From Nereocystis luetkeana (taxonomy: Eukaryota > Sar > Phaeophyceae > Laminariales > Laminariaceae), in the NCBI GenBank assembly GCA_031213475.1, contig JARUPZ010000024.1, forward strand, positions 9,117,324 to 9,181,323: 64,000 bases of DNA. The letters are read 5' to 3'. Positions 24,601 through 33,864 of the stretch are shown piece by piece. The stretch's first letter is position 1. The number at the start of each line of letters is the position of its first letter. The notes under the pieces are model-generated. The model did not search any database, was not told where the DNA came from, and saw only the letters and a program-made list of their open reading frames with translations. The position numbers were made by a program, and so were the translations under genes.

Positions 24601-27600
24601 TGAAAGCGGAAGGGTTAAATATGCACGCATATATACACTTCCGGCCGTCACGGCTGTTGCCGCCCTTATTGCAAGAGAATATCCCCACTTCCCGTCGTAT
24701 CTCACCCCGTTATTGCTCGATACATCACACCATCAACAAGCCTTTCTTCGTCTTCACCTCGTTTTTGTTTTTTCCTTGCTCGCTCGTTAGCGTCCGGCAG
24801 CGCTGACAGCACCCCACACTCTCCTGCGCGATCAGCCCCAGGCGGGGGCCCAGCAGCCAAGTCGGCAGAGGTCGCCTCAAGCCCTCTCCAGGATTCCAAG
24901 ACCTCGCCGTATTCGCCCGGGAAAAACATGCGTAAGAGGATTGCAATCGGGGGTTGCCATCGGGGGTTGCAATCAGGGGTTGCAATCAGGGTTGCCGTTA
25001 ATGGTTGCCACTAGGGGTTACAGTTAGGGGCTGCAAATAGGGGTCGGAATTGGGGTTTGCCAGTAGGGGGTGCAATCAGGGGTTGCAATTGGGGCTGAAA
25101 ATAGGGGTTGCAACTAGAGGTTGCAATCGTTTGTCTCTGACTAGTGATATATTCCTCAACTGAGGAGCTGTCGGTACTCAAAATCGTGGGGGCTGGTGAA
25201 AGAAGTAGATATACAGCACTGGGGGCTAGTGTTTATTTGCTACATCCGTAGTCGTTGTATTGGGCAGTTTGGAGTGAATCCACGCTTTTTCGAGAGCACG
25301 TGTCCGCGAGCTTTTGTGGTGCTACGTATATATCCCTCTGCCCGGAAATTTAAGGGCAGTTTTTTTTCATAGTAACAGTTAAAACATACTTATATTCCTG
25401 GGCAGAGTGGTGCAGTATCTGATCGCCGGCGTCGTAGTTGTACCGTGATAGCAAGCTTACGATGTTTGTACTATATCAAAATGTTTTCATCGACATATGG
25501 ACAAGTTGAAGAGAACAACCGAAACATATATCTACTATTAATACCAACCACCCTCCCTCTGCAGTACGTACCTACTATGAATAGTAGCCAATGGCATTGA
25601 TGTGTATCGGGCTCAGCTTACGAGTCTCTTAAAATGGCTCCTTGGGGGGCTTCTTAGGTCCGGGGTCAGGGGTCCCTGAACATTTTGGTGAGACCGCGAC
25701 CGTGAATGACCGTGGTACTCGGCTGTTAAGGTGGTGGAGAAAAACGCCGCCGTTATACTCGCCGCTTTTGAACGAAGGCTCTGACTGCGGGTGTATGCAT
25801 AGAGTTGTACTTGGGTCGTGGAATGCCAAGCTTCAAAACGAGAGTACGTTATCGCTGCATCAGTTTTTTTGTCTGACTCGTACCGCTGTCCCGAAATGTA
25901 ACAACCTTTTGGATAGTAATGTGATGAAAACGATATATATATATATATATTTCGAACCATCGTGACAATATCCACCTCCAAGTCGCAACACGATAATTAG
26001 CTACAGGTATCACCACTGCAGCTGATCTTTGTTGCTGTTGCTCGCAAGACGCTCAGGGTTATCGCACACGCACAACCCCTGCCCCTCCTTGCTTAGCGAC
26101 CCCATTGTGAACGCGGCACTACGTACAGCAGCTGTCCCTGTACTGCCGCGCGCTGTGCGCAAGCTTGACGCACCACTTCTGCAAACGCAGACTTCCCTCG
26201 ACGTACACGTAACTGCGCGATGGCTTGCTGTGTTCCTTACGCGCCATGCCCTACGCTGGCGCTCCCGCTTTTCTGTCTGCGTGCTGCGCTCCCCACGGCT
26301 GCAGTGCTGTCCCGAAAATTGTGCGAGGTTCCTGGCTGTCGAGTTCAGCCCAGCTACGGGGAAACCGGTAAGGCTGCGTTGTGTCCTTCCGAGAGTTGGC
26401 AATCGTTCTGAAAAACGACGGCGATCGTTTTCGTTTCGAGTCGCCGGTCTACAAAGGACGATATTTGAATCTCTCAAGGCGTTCTTCGATAATATTGTCG
26501 TCTCGATCTCGATCTCGATCTCGATTCTCACGTAGAACTTTACCAGTTTTGTTGCGACACGTGTCGTGTGAATCACCAACGTATTTCTTGTGGTTTGTAG
26601 ATGCCCATATTGGTTGGGCCGTAACCGGCAATTGTCAAAACCGGCGGCACGGTGTACAGCGGTAGAGTAGGCCGACTGCAGGTCGGTCTGAAACCAGCGA
26701 CGGCATAGCCAAGGCAGGCTTTTTCTACCCCTTTTGGAGCTTTCGTTTTGGGAAAAAACCATCCGAAAACTGTGTGGAGTAGTTTTTTTACAGGAGTGGC
26801 AAGGTTATAATCCTTGCACTATTGTACTGAAAAACGTGTCTCACACTCTTTCCAAGTAGTATGTCCCAAAACAATGGTTGCGTTTCTCTCAAGGGGGTAA
26901 CGCGCAGTCTGTGTACTTCGCTTACTTTCTCGAGTGAAGAAGGCGATGAACGTCAGGATGAACCTGGTAATGAAGTGCCGAAAACAATGCCGTTCATGAA
27001 GCGGCCGTTGTCGGGCGAAGTAGTGGCGATTGACGTTCTAGTCGAGGACAGGATTCGAGTTCCGAGCGCCTACTTAATACCGTATCACCCGTGTGATAAG
27101 GTAGCACGCCCCCTGGGATGATTTTTTTTCTCCAGAACGAGGGAGGCACACACGACGGAGGTGGCGGCTTACGGGAATATCTCGTCAAGGTCTTTCCATA
27201 GGCTGTTGTATCGCTTGGCACCATGTAGCACTTTCCTCGTTGCGGCGAAAATCAACATCGAAAACCGTCCGAGGGAGTGCGTTGTCTTATCACACGTGTT
27301 CTACGCAGCCGTGCTCGTCGTCGGCGCTGCGGCTAAGAGTTCTCGTTGCACGTGAGGAGTACATGGGGGACATGTCCCACTTTTTTCCCTCGAGAAGACT
27401 TTGCGTTCGCCTAACCTCGCTTCTGCCACATGGACTGCTCCGCCTGCTGTGTTTCCCCCCCAGGCACAAGCCGGCCGCGTTTCTGCTCTGGCCACAAAAA
27501 GAAAGGCATGGTGGGTCTCAAGAACCGTCCGTGCCTCTTCCCAGGGTGAGGAGCGATATTTTTTTTTCCCCTCGGCGGGCGGTGGCTTTCCGTGTCGTGT

Positions 27601-28375
27601 ATTTTTGGTGCAGTACGGGCGGCGCTAGGAAGCCTTGGCCGCGATGTACCACTCTGATTGTTTCTTGAAACTGTAAGATATGCTTGATCTGGTGCCCACG
27701 AAACTGCGTGGCCACTGCGAGGACGTTGCGCACTGTAAACAACAAGCGGTTTATGTACTACCGGGTACAGAAGAGCTAAATTGACACACTGACACATGCT
27801 TTATGTGGAAGTGTGGTAAGGACAAGCTTTACTTCTACCCATGCACGGGAGGATTGGCAGAAACAAACACCGCCAAAGCAGGGAGGCGGGCATCCGCCGG
27901 AGGATTAACAGAGAAGGTACTGCCGAAGCACCAGATGATAGGAGTTGGAATCCCTTCTCCGCTAAATACATATTTAAAGGTATTGTCTTGCAACTTTGGT
28001 GAAATTAGGAAGACCCATCAGGTGCAGTTTTTATTTTTCAAGAGCACCGCTTCAAATCCGATACGACGCTAAATGGTAAGCGCAACCCAGATGTTTGAGG
28101 TTCTCCAAGAGTTTGGAGGCCACGCAGGGCAGGCTTCCGTGGCGCAACACCGCACCTGATATATGCTCGTTTTGGAAACGACGCTAACAACGTTTGCCCT
28201 CTCGTGCTCCTGCGTGCGATGCGGTGGCAACGACCGTAGGTGTGACATACGACCCCACTACGGGCTGTCGGGGGGGCGGCCGCAGTACTGCGCCAGCCAC
28301 AAGAGCGACGACATGATTCACCTGCTGAAGGAGTCCATGAGCCGAGAGAGGGTGCACACTCCGAGGTGCGATTGA
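18453..28375 (+). CDS. Five-motif EsV-1-7 protein gene, plus arm (7 exons)
   Basis: The exons are 18453-18624, 19422-19578, 19822-19933, 21779-21911, 26305-26367, 27464-27545 and 28240-28375. They sum to 855 nt and encode 284 residues. After an unrecognised N-terminus (1-58) come five EsV-1-7 units with Cys/Cys/Cys/His at 65/71/88/91, 106/111/130/133, 146/151/167/170, 198/203/220/223 and 236/241/257/260. Unit 4 fits the family spacing exactly (X4, X16, X2, X12); unit 1 has X5, and units 2, 3 and 5 have X18, X15 and X15. Introns have GT/AG ends, phases 1, 2, 0, 1, 1, 2, and most cut inside a motif. I see no signal peptide or membrane segment. EsV-1-7 proteins include the Ectocarpus regulator IMM; metal binding or a scaffold role is inference. 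A copy with the same exon lengths lies on the - strand (55336-63120). An alternative end would splice on into the gene at 29773. Confidence 0.8.
19422..19578 (+). CDS. Five-motif EsV-1-7 gene, plus arm, exon 2
   Basis: The exon encodes C-EGGHN-C, then PPSYSVDGRKP, then C-GT-H-RENGM, and ends in NC-GYKG, the start of motif 2. Acceptor GGCCAG and donor GTAAGC are conserved in the minus-arm copy (62964-63120), which has the same length of 157 nt. Confidence 0.8.
19822..19933 (+). CDS. Five-motif EsV-1-7 gene, plus arm, exon 3
   Basis: The exon opens with the second Cys of motif 2 and runs through RFC-PK-H-KNPD to C-Q, the first Cys of motif 3. The acceptor tract is CCCCTTTCGACGCAG and the donor GTGATA; both are conserved at 62319-62430. 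Joining in phase 2 gives an exact C-X4-C with exon 2. Confidence 0.85.
19975..20110 (+). repeat. GATC-rich element, copy 2 (intron 3)
   Basis: The element starts at CACATCGGACAG about 40 nt after the exon 3 donor and runs through ATCTACAGATGT and CTAGATCC..CTGCCGTTATGA. A related element sits at the same place and gene orientation in the minus arm (about 62060-62285), suggesting it predates the duplication. Confidence 0.6.
20110..20176 (+). mobile_element. Partial MITE (CTATTACGGGGGGCC family)
   Basis: The right half, ACCATAGGTCC..GACTATGG and CCCCCCATAATAG, matches the complete element at 44917-45027. The left inverted repeat is decayed or lost. Confidence 0.55.
20459..20525 (+). pseudogene. 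Relic duplicate of the exon 4 acceptor region
   Basis: CTAACGTACCGATCGCG..GACGACGCC..GCCGTT closely matches the 60 or so bases upstream of exon 4 at 21720-21778 and of its minus-arm counterpart. The exon itself does not follow in a usable form. It looks like a partial tandem copy of exon 4 with its upstream intron. Confidence 0.45.
20759..20840. mobile_element. Short palindromic element (TTAACCC...GGGTTAA type), copy 2
   Basis: AACCCTTTCGGAACTGCAGC on the left and GGGGCTGAATTACTAAAAGG on the right form an imperfect inverted pair around TTTGTCCCC. It is related to 13230-13321. Confidence 0.55.
21779..21911 (+). CDS. Five-motif EsV-1-7 gene, plus arm, exon 4
   Basis: The exon encodes YAR-C, GYGMKGGPQSF, C-RE-H-KRAGM and a tail ending ATRDGS. 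It joins exon 3 in phase 0 to give C-QYAR-C, exactly X4. The donor is GTAAGG, phase 1. The minus-arm copy (61195-61327) has the same 133 nt and an almost identical protein from KGGPQSF onward. Confidence 0.85.
22060..22255 (+). repeat. GATC-rich element, copy 3 (intron 4)
   Basis: CACCTCGGACAG is followed by GATCTAGATCATCTACAG-like repeats, then CCAACCCTGGGAACATG and GACCATGCAGGA, ending near ACAGTAGATATC. It belongs to the family described at 15405 and 30190. Confidence 0.6.
22520..22615 (+). pseudogene. Relic duplicate of the 3' half of exon 4
   Basis: GCGGCGAATTCTTGATGGCG and the following CGAGAGG..GTGGGCTCTCAGGGC match the 3' end of exon 4 and the first intron bases after it. The cysteine-bearing 5' half is absent. 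A similar remnant lies downstream of the minus-arm exon (about 60740-60830). Confidence 0.45.
22645..22860 (-). repeat. GATC-rich element, copy 4 (inverted)
   Basis: TGTATGATCTAGCTCATG, then TCTGCATGGTCTACTGTAG and GTAGATCATG, are the reverse of the 30190-30450 copy. It lies in intron 4. Confidence 0.55.
23185..23365 (-). repeat. GATC-rich element, copy 5 (inverted)
   Basis: This stretch begins near TTACAGTAGC, continues through GATCTGTGTAGCACATG and AGGATCTGCAGATG, and ends at CTGTCCGATGTG, the inverted form of the CACATCGGACAG end. A direct half-copy (CACATCGGACAGTTCACTG) lies at 23097-23150. Confidence 0.55.
24945..25240 (+). repeat. GGGGTTGCAAT-rich element with internal short repeats
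   Basis: About a dozen degenerate units of the type GGGGTTGCAATC run from 24945 to 25125, followed by CCTCAACTGAGGAGC. The same signature occurs at 19215-19310 (inverted), 30755-31030, 51807-51945 and 55180-55305 (inverted), and more weakly near 21040, 23600, 44290-44600 and 58350. It is a dispersed, non-coding element family, often ending in AATGGTTGGG. Confidence 0.6.
26305..26367 (+). CDS. Five-motif EsV-1-7 gene, plus arm, exon 5
   Basis: This 63-nt exon encodes LSRKL, then C-EVPG-C, then QPSYGET, the first half of motif 4. Acceptor CACGGCTGCAG and donor GTAAGG are both in phase 1. The minus-arm exon (57591-57653) is also 63 nt with the same phases. Confidence 0.8.
26502..26526 (+). repeat. 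TCGATC microsatellite
   Basis: Four consecutive TCGATC-type units lie in intron 5. Confidence 0.8.
27078..27307. mobile_element. MITE family V, copy 2 (intron 5)
   Basis: The left end TACCGTATCACCCGTGTGAT and the inverted right end TGCGTAGAACACGTGTGATA face each other over 230 bp. It sits between exons 5 and 6. The minus-arm copy of the family is in the preceding intron, so the two insertions are independent. Confidence 0.7.
27464..27545 (+). CDS. Five-motif EsV-1-7 gene, plus arm, exon 6
   Basis: The exon encodes TSRPRF-C-SG-H-KKKGMVGLKNRP-C-LFP. It completes motif 4 with the family's exact X16, X2 and X12 spacing and starts motif 5. The acceptor follows a strong pyrimidine tract (TTTCCCCCCCAG); donor GTGAGG is in phase 2. 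The minus-arm exon (56131-56212) is also 82 nt. Confidence 0.85.
27797..27865 (+). repeat. Short intronic repeat (ATGTGGAAGTGTGG type)
   Basis: TTATGTGGAAGTGTGGT..AAGCTTTACTT..CCC..GGAGGA recurs inverted at 18728-18800 and 55822-55905 and in direct form at 56265-56330. In both arms one copy lies in the last intron in the same gene orientation. Translations of the copies resemble each other (MWKCG...FYP), but frames and ends differ and I do not call an exon. Confidence 0.5.
28240..28375 (+). CDS. Five-motif EsV-1-7 gene, plus arm, exon 7 (last)
   Basis: The exon opens with the second Cys of motif 5, then RPHYGLSGGRPQY, C-AS-H-KSDDMIHLL and a tail ending RCD before TGA. It joins exon 6 in phase 2 to give C-LFPG-C. 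By eye 21 of 136 bases differ from the minus-arm exon (55336-55471); 14 of these are silent, which suggests purifying selection. A GTGCGA at 28366, conserved in the other arm, could be an alternative phase-2 donor. Confidence 0.85.
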
Positions 28376-29772
28376 GTGCCCGACGTGTGCCTCGTACGGA
28401 AGGGGTAGCCGCACCTAACGTTTTATAAGGTTCTCAACTTGATGAACTCTGTATCTCACTCGCTTATCCGAAACTCGAACGATCTGAGAAGAAAAATGAA
28501 CGCTCGACCCGATTAACAAAATCCCATGGGCTGCGTAGGTGTGCGATATAACGACTCATGGGTTGAAATTAACCACGAAGGTGATTTCCAAGTCTATTTG
28601 ATAGTTGCCCGTGCCCTTTAGGAGCTCTGACAAGCGGAAATGTTTTGGCGAAACAAGTGGTTACCGTAGTACACGTGAGACGATAGCTTTGGTGTTAGCT
28701 TTATCGAATAGAGGGTGGTGCTCTATGCTGTCCATCTCGATACGGGTGAGTCCGAGTGGGCGTATGACATCGCCCACGGGCAGCCTTACCTAACCGGGCA
28801 GAGGGGGCGGGGAGTTGCCGGGCCTCAGTATGTGGCACGACGACTTTCAGGAGGTTGAGGCTCTCGAGGCTCTGACGCAGCCAGCCTCTACAGTAGTGCA
28901 GTATCACCTCCATCCGGATATGTAAGGGCAGTTTCTAGGACTGTAAGTTGGTTGAACTTCCCGGCTAGATACTAGTTGGATGGCAAAGCCAAGCAACCAG
29001 CTGCCTGCAGTTGACAAGCGACTGGCGCTAGCTGGCTTCCGTTTAAATTAAAACATAGAAATGAAAATGAAACACCAACGGCGTTCGGCACTGCCGTCGG
29101 CACTGGCACCGCCATCAGTTGCGGTAGAGCTCTCAGCTCTCTCTTTCTCCCTGTTTGGACGAGTGGTCTCACGGAGAAATGCGCACCCCATAGAGCAAAT
29201 AAACCTTCTATAAACAAGGAAACCCAATTATTCGGATAGTTGGCACATAAGCAACTAAGATGTATACCTGACCAAGTAAAACATAACTGGGGAGTTTGTG
29301 CTATCCAACTCACAGCTCCAACAGTTTGAATGTTTTTAATAGTACATAAATAAGCCTTACGATGCCGGACAGGGTAGTGGTCGTAACGCCTACCGCAAAC
29401 CCCCTGAACTGCCCCACATCAATCGTCGTCTTTAATATTCGCCCGTCGCCTTTCTGTGTGTTGTTCTCTCTCCCTTCCTGCTAGAAGATACTTTACTCAT
29501 CCTCCGTTGGTCGTGTTTGCGACAGCGTATCTCACAAGCGCAGTCACCGTTCCCATCCGGTCTTTCTCACTGCGTCACTGCCACGATCGCGCGTTGCGCG
29601 GAACCAGCTGTCTCGGCACGTCAAGCGTTTGTGGTGGCAGACTATCAGACGTGTCTGGGGTGGAGTTTTGGGTAGCTCTGCATGCCACCTTACACCCTTT
29701 TGAATTGCTGTAGCTGTGTATGGCCAGCTTTCGTGAACCTCAGCGTACGGCTCCGCCCTCCCTGCTCTGCAG
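28376..29772. other. Gap between the two plus-arm genes
   Basis: I see no coding exon supported by the other arm here. Under the fused-gene alternative this stretch is an intron running from GTGCGA at 28366 to the acceptor before 29773. Confidence 0.4.
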
Positions 29773-30056
29773 AAAGCTCGACGGACATGGGCCTGTTGCG
29801 ACGGACACAAAGGACCGCCCGGCGGTCGCAGGGTCGAAGGAAAAAAAGCACAAGGCTTTAGGTGTGCGAGAGACTGCGGGTAGGGAGGGTGACAACGGGG
29901 ACGAACAGAACAAGGAGCAACAGGAAACGAAGGGGAGAGCGAAGGGCAAGAATTCGAAACGAGTTGTGGTTGTGGCTGGGAAGGGGAACTCCGGAAGGAA
30001 GGGAAAGGTCAGCGCCTCCCAGCCGCCGTCAGCTTCACCACCGCCCGTCCTTCAAG
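29773..30056 (+). CDS. Single-motif EsV-1-7-like gene, plus arm, first recognised exon
   Basis: The exon follows the acceptor CTCCCTGCTCTGCAG and ends at donor GTGGGC in phase 1. It encodes KLDGHGPVATDTKDRP, a charged EQNKEQQETKGRAKG stretch and a Pro/Ser tail (PPSASPPPVLQ). The minus-arm exon (53883-54388) has the same boundaries and phases and is 222 nt longer through in-frame low-complexity expansion. Confidence 0.65.
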
Positions 30057-33000
30057 GTGGGCGTCGTATTGTACAGTTGCGGTGCGGTATCACACCAAAC
30101 ATCACCGTCGTTTCTTTTTTCTGGGTCTTGAGTGAGAAGGAGCTTAATGTCGAAAAACGTGAACTTGAGAAATTTACGAATATTTCACATCTCGAATAGA
30201 TCATCTAGAGATAGATCATCTAGAGATTGGTCATCTACAGATTGATCATCTACAGATTGATCATCTACAGATCATCTAGATCCTAACCTACGGTTATGAG
30301 ATGTTGTGCATGATCTGTAGAGTACAGACCCAACCCAGGAATCACGCCCTGCAGTAGACCATGCAGATTTTTTCGGCTCCCACTTGGCAACATCAGCTAG
30401 TGGACCTCTACAGATCAAATCAACCTCTCGATCTGTCCTGAAATATCTAGATCATGATGTGGGAATCGATTTCGTAGCGAGACGGGAAACGTTTGCTTCG
30501 CCCCGCCGCTGTAAAAGCCGATATACATATACCAGGTACTACATGCTGCTGTATCACCTCACTGCTTTTTCACCGCGGCTGTTTATACATGGGCCGCGCG
30601 TTTGGAACTCAAGTGTGAGTGAATACATGTGCCAAGTAGATTTTGTTTTTGGGTGTCACCAACATAGTCATAATTATTGTTCGAAAAGGTACAGGTCGCG
30701 TTCAGCCGCTCACCACGACACTTTGCGCCACTAAAACCATGCTGCGGTGGAAGGGGTTGCAATTCAAGGTTTTCGTTCAGGCGTTGCAATCAGGGTTGCA
30801 CTTTTGAGCCGAAACAGCTCTCACTGACGGGGAGGAGCTCGGCTCCTCAACCATTGCATCGACCGTTACAAACTCTCAAACAACCCAACCATTGTATGTG
30901 TTGATCCGATGTGCATGCATTTTACAACTTATTTTGTTCGTAAACCAATTACATGGGATTTTTTGTATGTCAGGTTTAGCGTGCATTTTTTCTCAAACTA
31001 CCCAACCATTGTATGGGAAACAGGGGTGCAGCACGTAACACTTTTTGGCCGACATATTTGTTACTGATAGGGCTTCTCATCTAAGGAACTACCCAACAAG
31101 CCACGCTTTTATCGTTCCGGTTTGCAGCTTTTTTGGTTGCAGACCGGGTTTGCTCAAAATCGGACCACGTGTGCTTTTTGTATTTTTACGCCAGTTTTTT
31201 TGTTACATCAATAGAGTTCCTCAAGCGAGGAGGAGCCGCAGAAATTTACAGGTGCTTCCCTACCGTAGTATGCCTCCATCTCTCCTCAAACGACGGGCCA
31301 CAGTTTTTTTACACGCTATACCCCTCGTACCGGGGCACGGGTCCACTTTTTCGCGGCACCGTCCTCCCCTTGGGAGCCTCCCAAATGACCCGGCACCAGC
31401 ACCCACAGCGGAACTCAAGTTGTTGCCACGTTACAGCGTGATCTGTGGTTGGTTGAGTGTTTTTGTCTTTCGGTAGTTGAACAAATTTCGTGCAGCACCA
31501 CGCCTGCGTAGCTTTCGGCCCAGACAATTGCGCCGCCCGATTACGAGGCATCGTTCGAGGCTTATGTCTTATGTCACCCTCGAAGCAAGCGCACCAAATC
31601 GTCCAGGACTCCTTTGCCCTGTAGTATCGTCCGCAGGCAGCTAAACTACCTCAGACCCACAGTCGTATGAGAATGCTAGCCGGCCGGAGGTCGAGAAATA
31701 ACCAGGCCGCGTGCGTGGAGGCGTTCGGGTGTAAGCGTGCGGGCAGGGATTTTCCTTGAGCGCGAAGGGAACGTTGTAGACGCTGATCCGTGTTGAATGT
31801 ACATTCGTTTCACATTTGATAACATTTAATAGGTATATCATATCATGGTTATTGAACTTGCAGAATCTTATCTGCCCCCGATGGATGGGAATCGACGGTT
31901 TCACGAATATTGTGTATATGTTTTTGTGCAGCGTACGTATCTATATGATTGTCAAGCTGTTTAACACCGTCTTTCCCGTGCTAACCACCGAAGCGGCCCG
32001 TATTCCTGGGGTGCATTTGTTTTTTGTTTTTTGTTTTTTGTTTTTCGGGCCTCGTGTTCTCATTCAAAGCCGCACCTTGTAGTAATGCATCTGCGAAGGG
32101 CTCCGAGATAGCTCCTACCGCGCAGACTTTGGCTGGGGGTATGAAGAGCCCGCCGACCACCTCGCGCATGGCAGAGGCGCCCGGGATGGCCCCTTCCGTA
32201 GAGATCAGGCTGTTCCGGGAGGCCAGAGAATCCGCAAAGGCAGCGGCGGCGGCGACCGGATCGGGAAGGCGGGCTCGAGCTCCGTCACGCAAAGCTTTGG
32301 AGGCTTCGGGGAAAATGAGCAGCGAGGGCGCGCAGTGGATGACGAGGGAGAAGAGGGAGGAGCAGGAGAGGCAGAAGAGAGATATGAAGGAAAAACGGCG
32401 GGCGGCCGCGGCAGCAGGGCTTAAGGCGGGGCACGTGATTGAATCGTTCGCTGTCGCCGCTGCTGGTGGCGCAGGAAGCCGGAGTGGGGGCGGCGTGGGA
32501 AGCAGAAGCCTGGGCGTCGGTAACCGTGGTAAACTGGTAGTATCGTCGAGTTGCACCACCGGTGAGCTCGTCCCGGCAGAAACTCTGCAGGCGGCCGCGC
32601 GACAACCGTCGGAGGAAGGATTCACCCCTACCACGGATGACAGCAACGCTATCGCCGAGGGTAGGGCCGAGGTTGCCGGCAGCAATGGTCGTGCAGGGGG
32701 GGTTACGCCCGTTGCTGTCGTGGAGGCTAGCAAGGAGCCGGCCAAGAAACGGGAGCTGGCGGAGTCGGAAGCGGACCGCGGAGTCGAAAGCGGGAAGAAA
32801 AAAAAGCGGAGGGGAAAAGCAAAAGTCGGCTCATATGGTGGCGGCGAGGTCCACACGGAGCGAACTCCGAACAAAGAGGTCAAGAAGAGAAGCGGCCGGA
32901 AGGGGAAAGAGGGTATGGGTGGGGGGTCGGTAGTGAGAGGAGCGGCTCGCAGCACGGTCTTGTGCGATTTCCAGAGCTGCCCGAAGGCGGCCTTGTACGG

Positions 33001-33864
33001 AGTCAACGACACCGTGCGCTACTGGTGAGTGACTATTAGATGTGGTCCAGTGTTTGATCTGGTGCTATTGTCTGTGTGGCAGAACCTGTTGACGAAACTT
33101 GTTGGCATCGATTGTCTTATGCCGACTGGGTCGCCTCCAGACGACCACATCTGATATAGGGGAGGCTGCCCGGATCGTATACCATGGACGCTGCGGGTTT
33201 GATGCCGCGGCAGCGCCTCCGTTAACCTAACCGTTAGGGTGATTGTAGCCTGAAACTTGAAGCGCCATCGCCTCCATAAAATGAGGTTCACATATTTGCG
33301 TTTATTATTATTATTTTGCGGAAGTGCATCCTTTGGGATAGCGCTGCGTGACTGATAGGACCGATGGAATACTATGATGTAGCCGGAACTGGACCTCTGT
33401 GTGAGTGATGGCCGTATGCATGAACCAATTGTGCTGCCGTCGACCCTCCAAGCATGGGCGGGAACAGCATCGATAACGTGATCGAGAAGAGTAGCTATCG
33501 CGAGCGACTCTTCTTTAAGAGTTAAGGTTATGGCCGAGGTGTGAGGCGACCGGTGTTTTGGAGGCGCGTCAGGACTCGTTTGTCCCTATTAGACTGGCTT
33601 TAGAATAGGAGGCGGTCAGTCAAAGTATCAAACCGCGGTCTCCTGTGACAGCATATTTTATTGTAGCTAAGCGACCTTGCGGATAGCCCGCGTGCCAAGC
33701 AAGACAAACCGGATTGTCCCACCTACCTGCTTCTGGAAACGCTCTGACTACATATGTACCGCTCTGTTCTGCGCTCTGTTCTCTTTTTCCGACACGTTGA
33801 CCTTAAAACCCTCAGCAAGGAGCACCGTCTCTTTGGCATGCACAGGATAGAAGACAAAGCATGA
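29773..33864 (+). CDS. Basic low-complexity protein with one C-terminal EsV-1-7-like motif, plus arm (5' end unresolved)
   Basis: The exons are 29773-30056, 32070-33024 and 33816-33864 (1288 nt, about 429 residues). The product is rich in Lys, Arg, Glu, Ala and Gly. It includes a conserved core (SRMAEAPGMAPS, then REARESAKAAAA), a charged helix-prone stretch (TREKREEQERQKRDMK) and several KKR-type clusters that could direct nuclear entry. The C-terminus carries C-DFQS-C, then AALYG, then C-KE-H-RLFGM, with X14 where the family usually has X16. The intron splits the third Cys codon (TG|C). The first exon needs an upstream partner in phase 2; that could be exon 7 of the preceding gene, an exon I missed, or an in-frame ATG at 29720 without splicing. 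The minus-arm copy differs only by in-frame indels. Function is unknown. Confidence 0.7.
30190..30450 (+). repeat. GATC-rich element, copy 6
   Basis: Five or six GATCATCTACAGATT-type units (30190-30280) are followed by CCTACGGTTATGAGATG, CAGACCCAACCCAGGAATC, GTAGACCATGCAG and CTCCCACTTGGCAACATCAG. This is the clearest copy of the family. It lies in the intron after 30056. Confidence 0.65.
30755..31030 (+). repeat. GGGGTTGCAAT-type element
   Basis: GGGGTTGCAATTCAAGG, then CTCACTGACGGGGAGGAGC, CCTCAACCATTGCA and ACCCAACCATTGTATG. It is the same family as 24945-25240 and 51807-51945 and lies in an intron. Confidence 0.6.
32070..33024 (+). CDS. Single-motif EsV-1-7-like gene, plus arm, middle exon
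   Basis: The exon starts after a T-rich acceptor ending TCATTCAAAG, in phase 1. The frame is open further upstream, but its hydrophobic translation is intron tract and contains no ATG. The exon encodes the conserved SRMAEAPGMAPS core and ends in VLC-DFQS-C-PKAALYG..RY plus TG of a split Cys codon, followed by donor GTGAGT. It is homologous to 50701-51697 on the - strand; the 42-nt length difference is a multiple of three. Confidence 0.75.
33816..33864 (+). CDS. Single-motif EsV-1-7-like gene, plus arm, last exon
   Basis: After acceptor AAAACCCTCAG the first base completes TGC. The exon encodes KE-H-RLFGMHRIEDKA and stops at TGA (33862-33864). The minus-arm counterpart (50096-50141) reads C-KT-H-RLPGLHKINKK, stop, with the same split codon. 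Confidence 0.7.
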
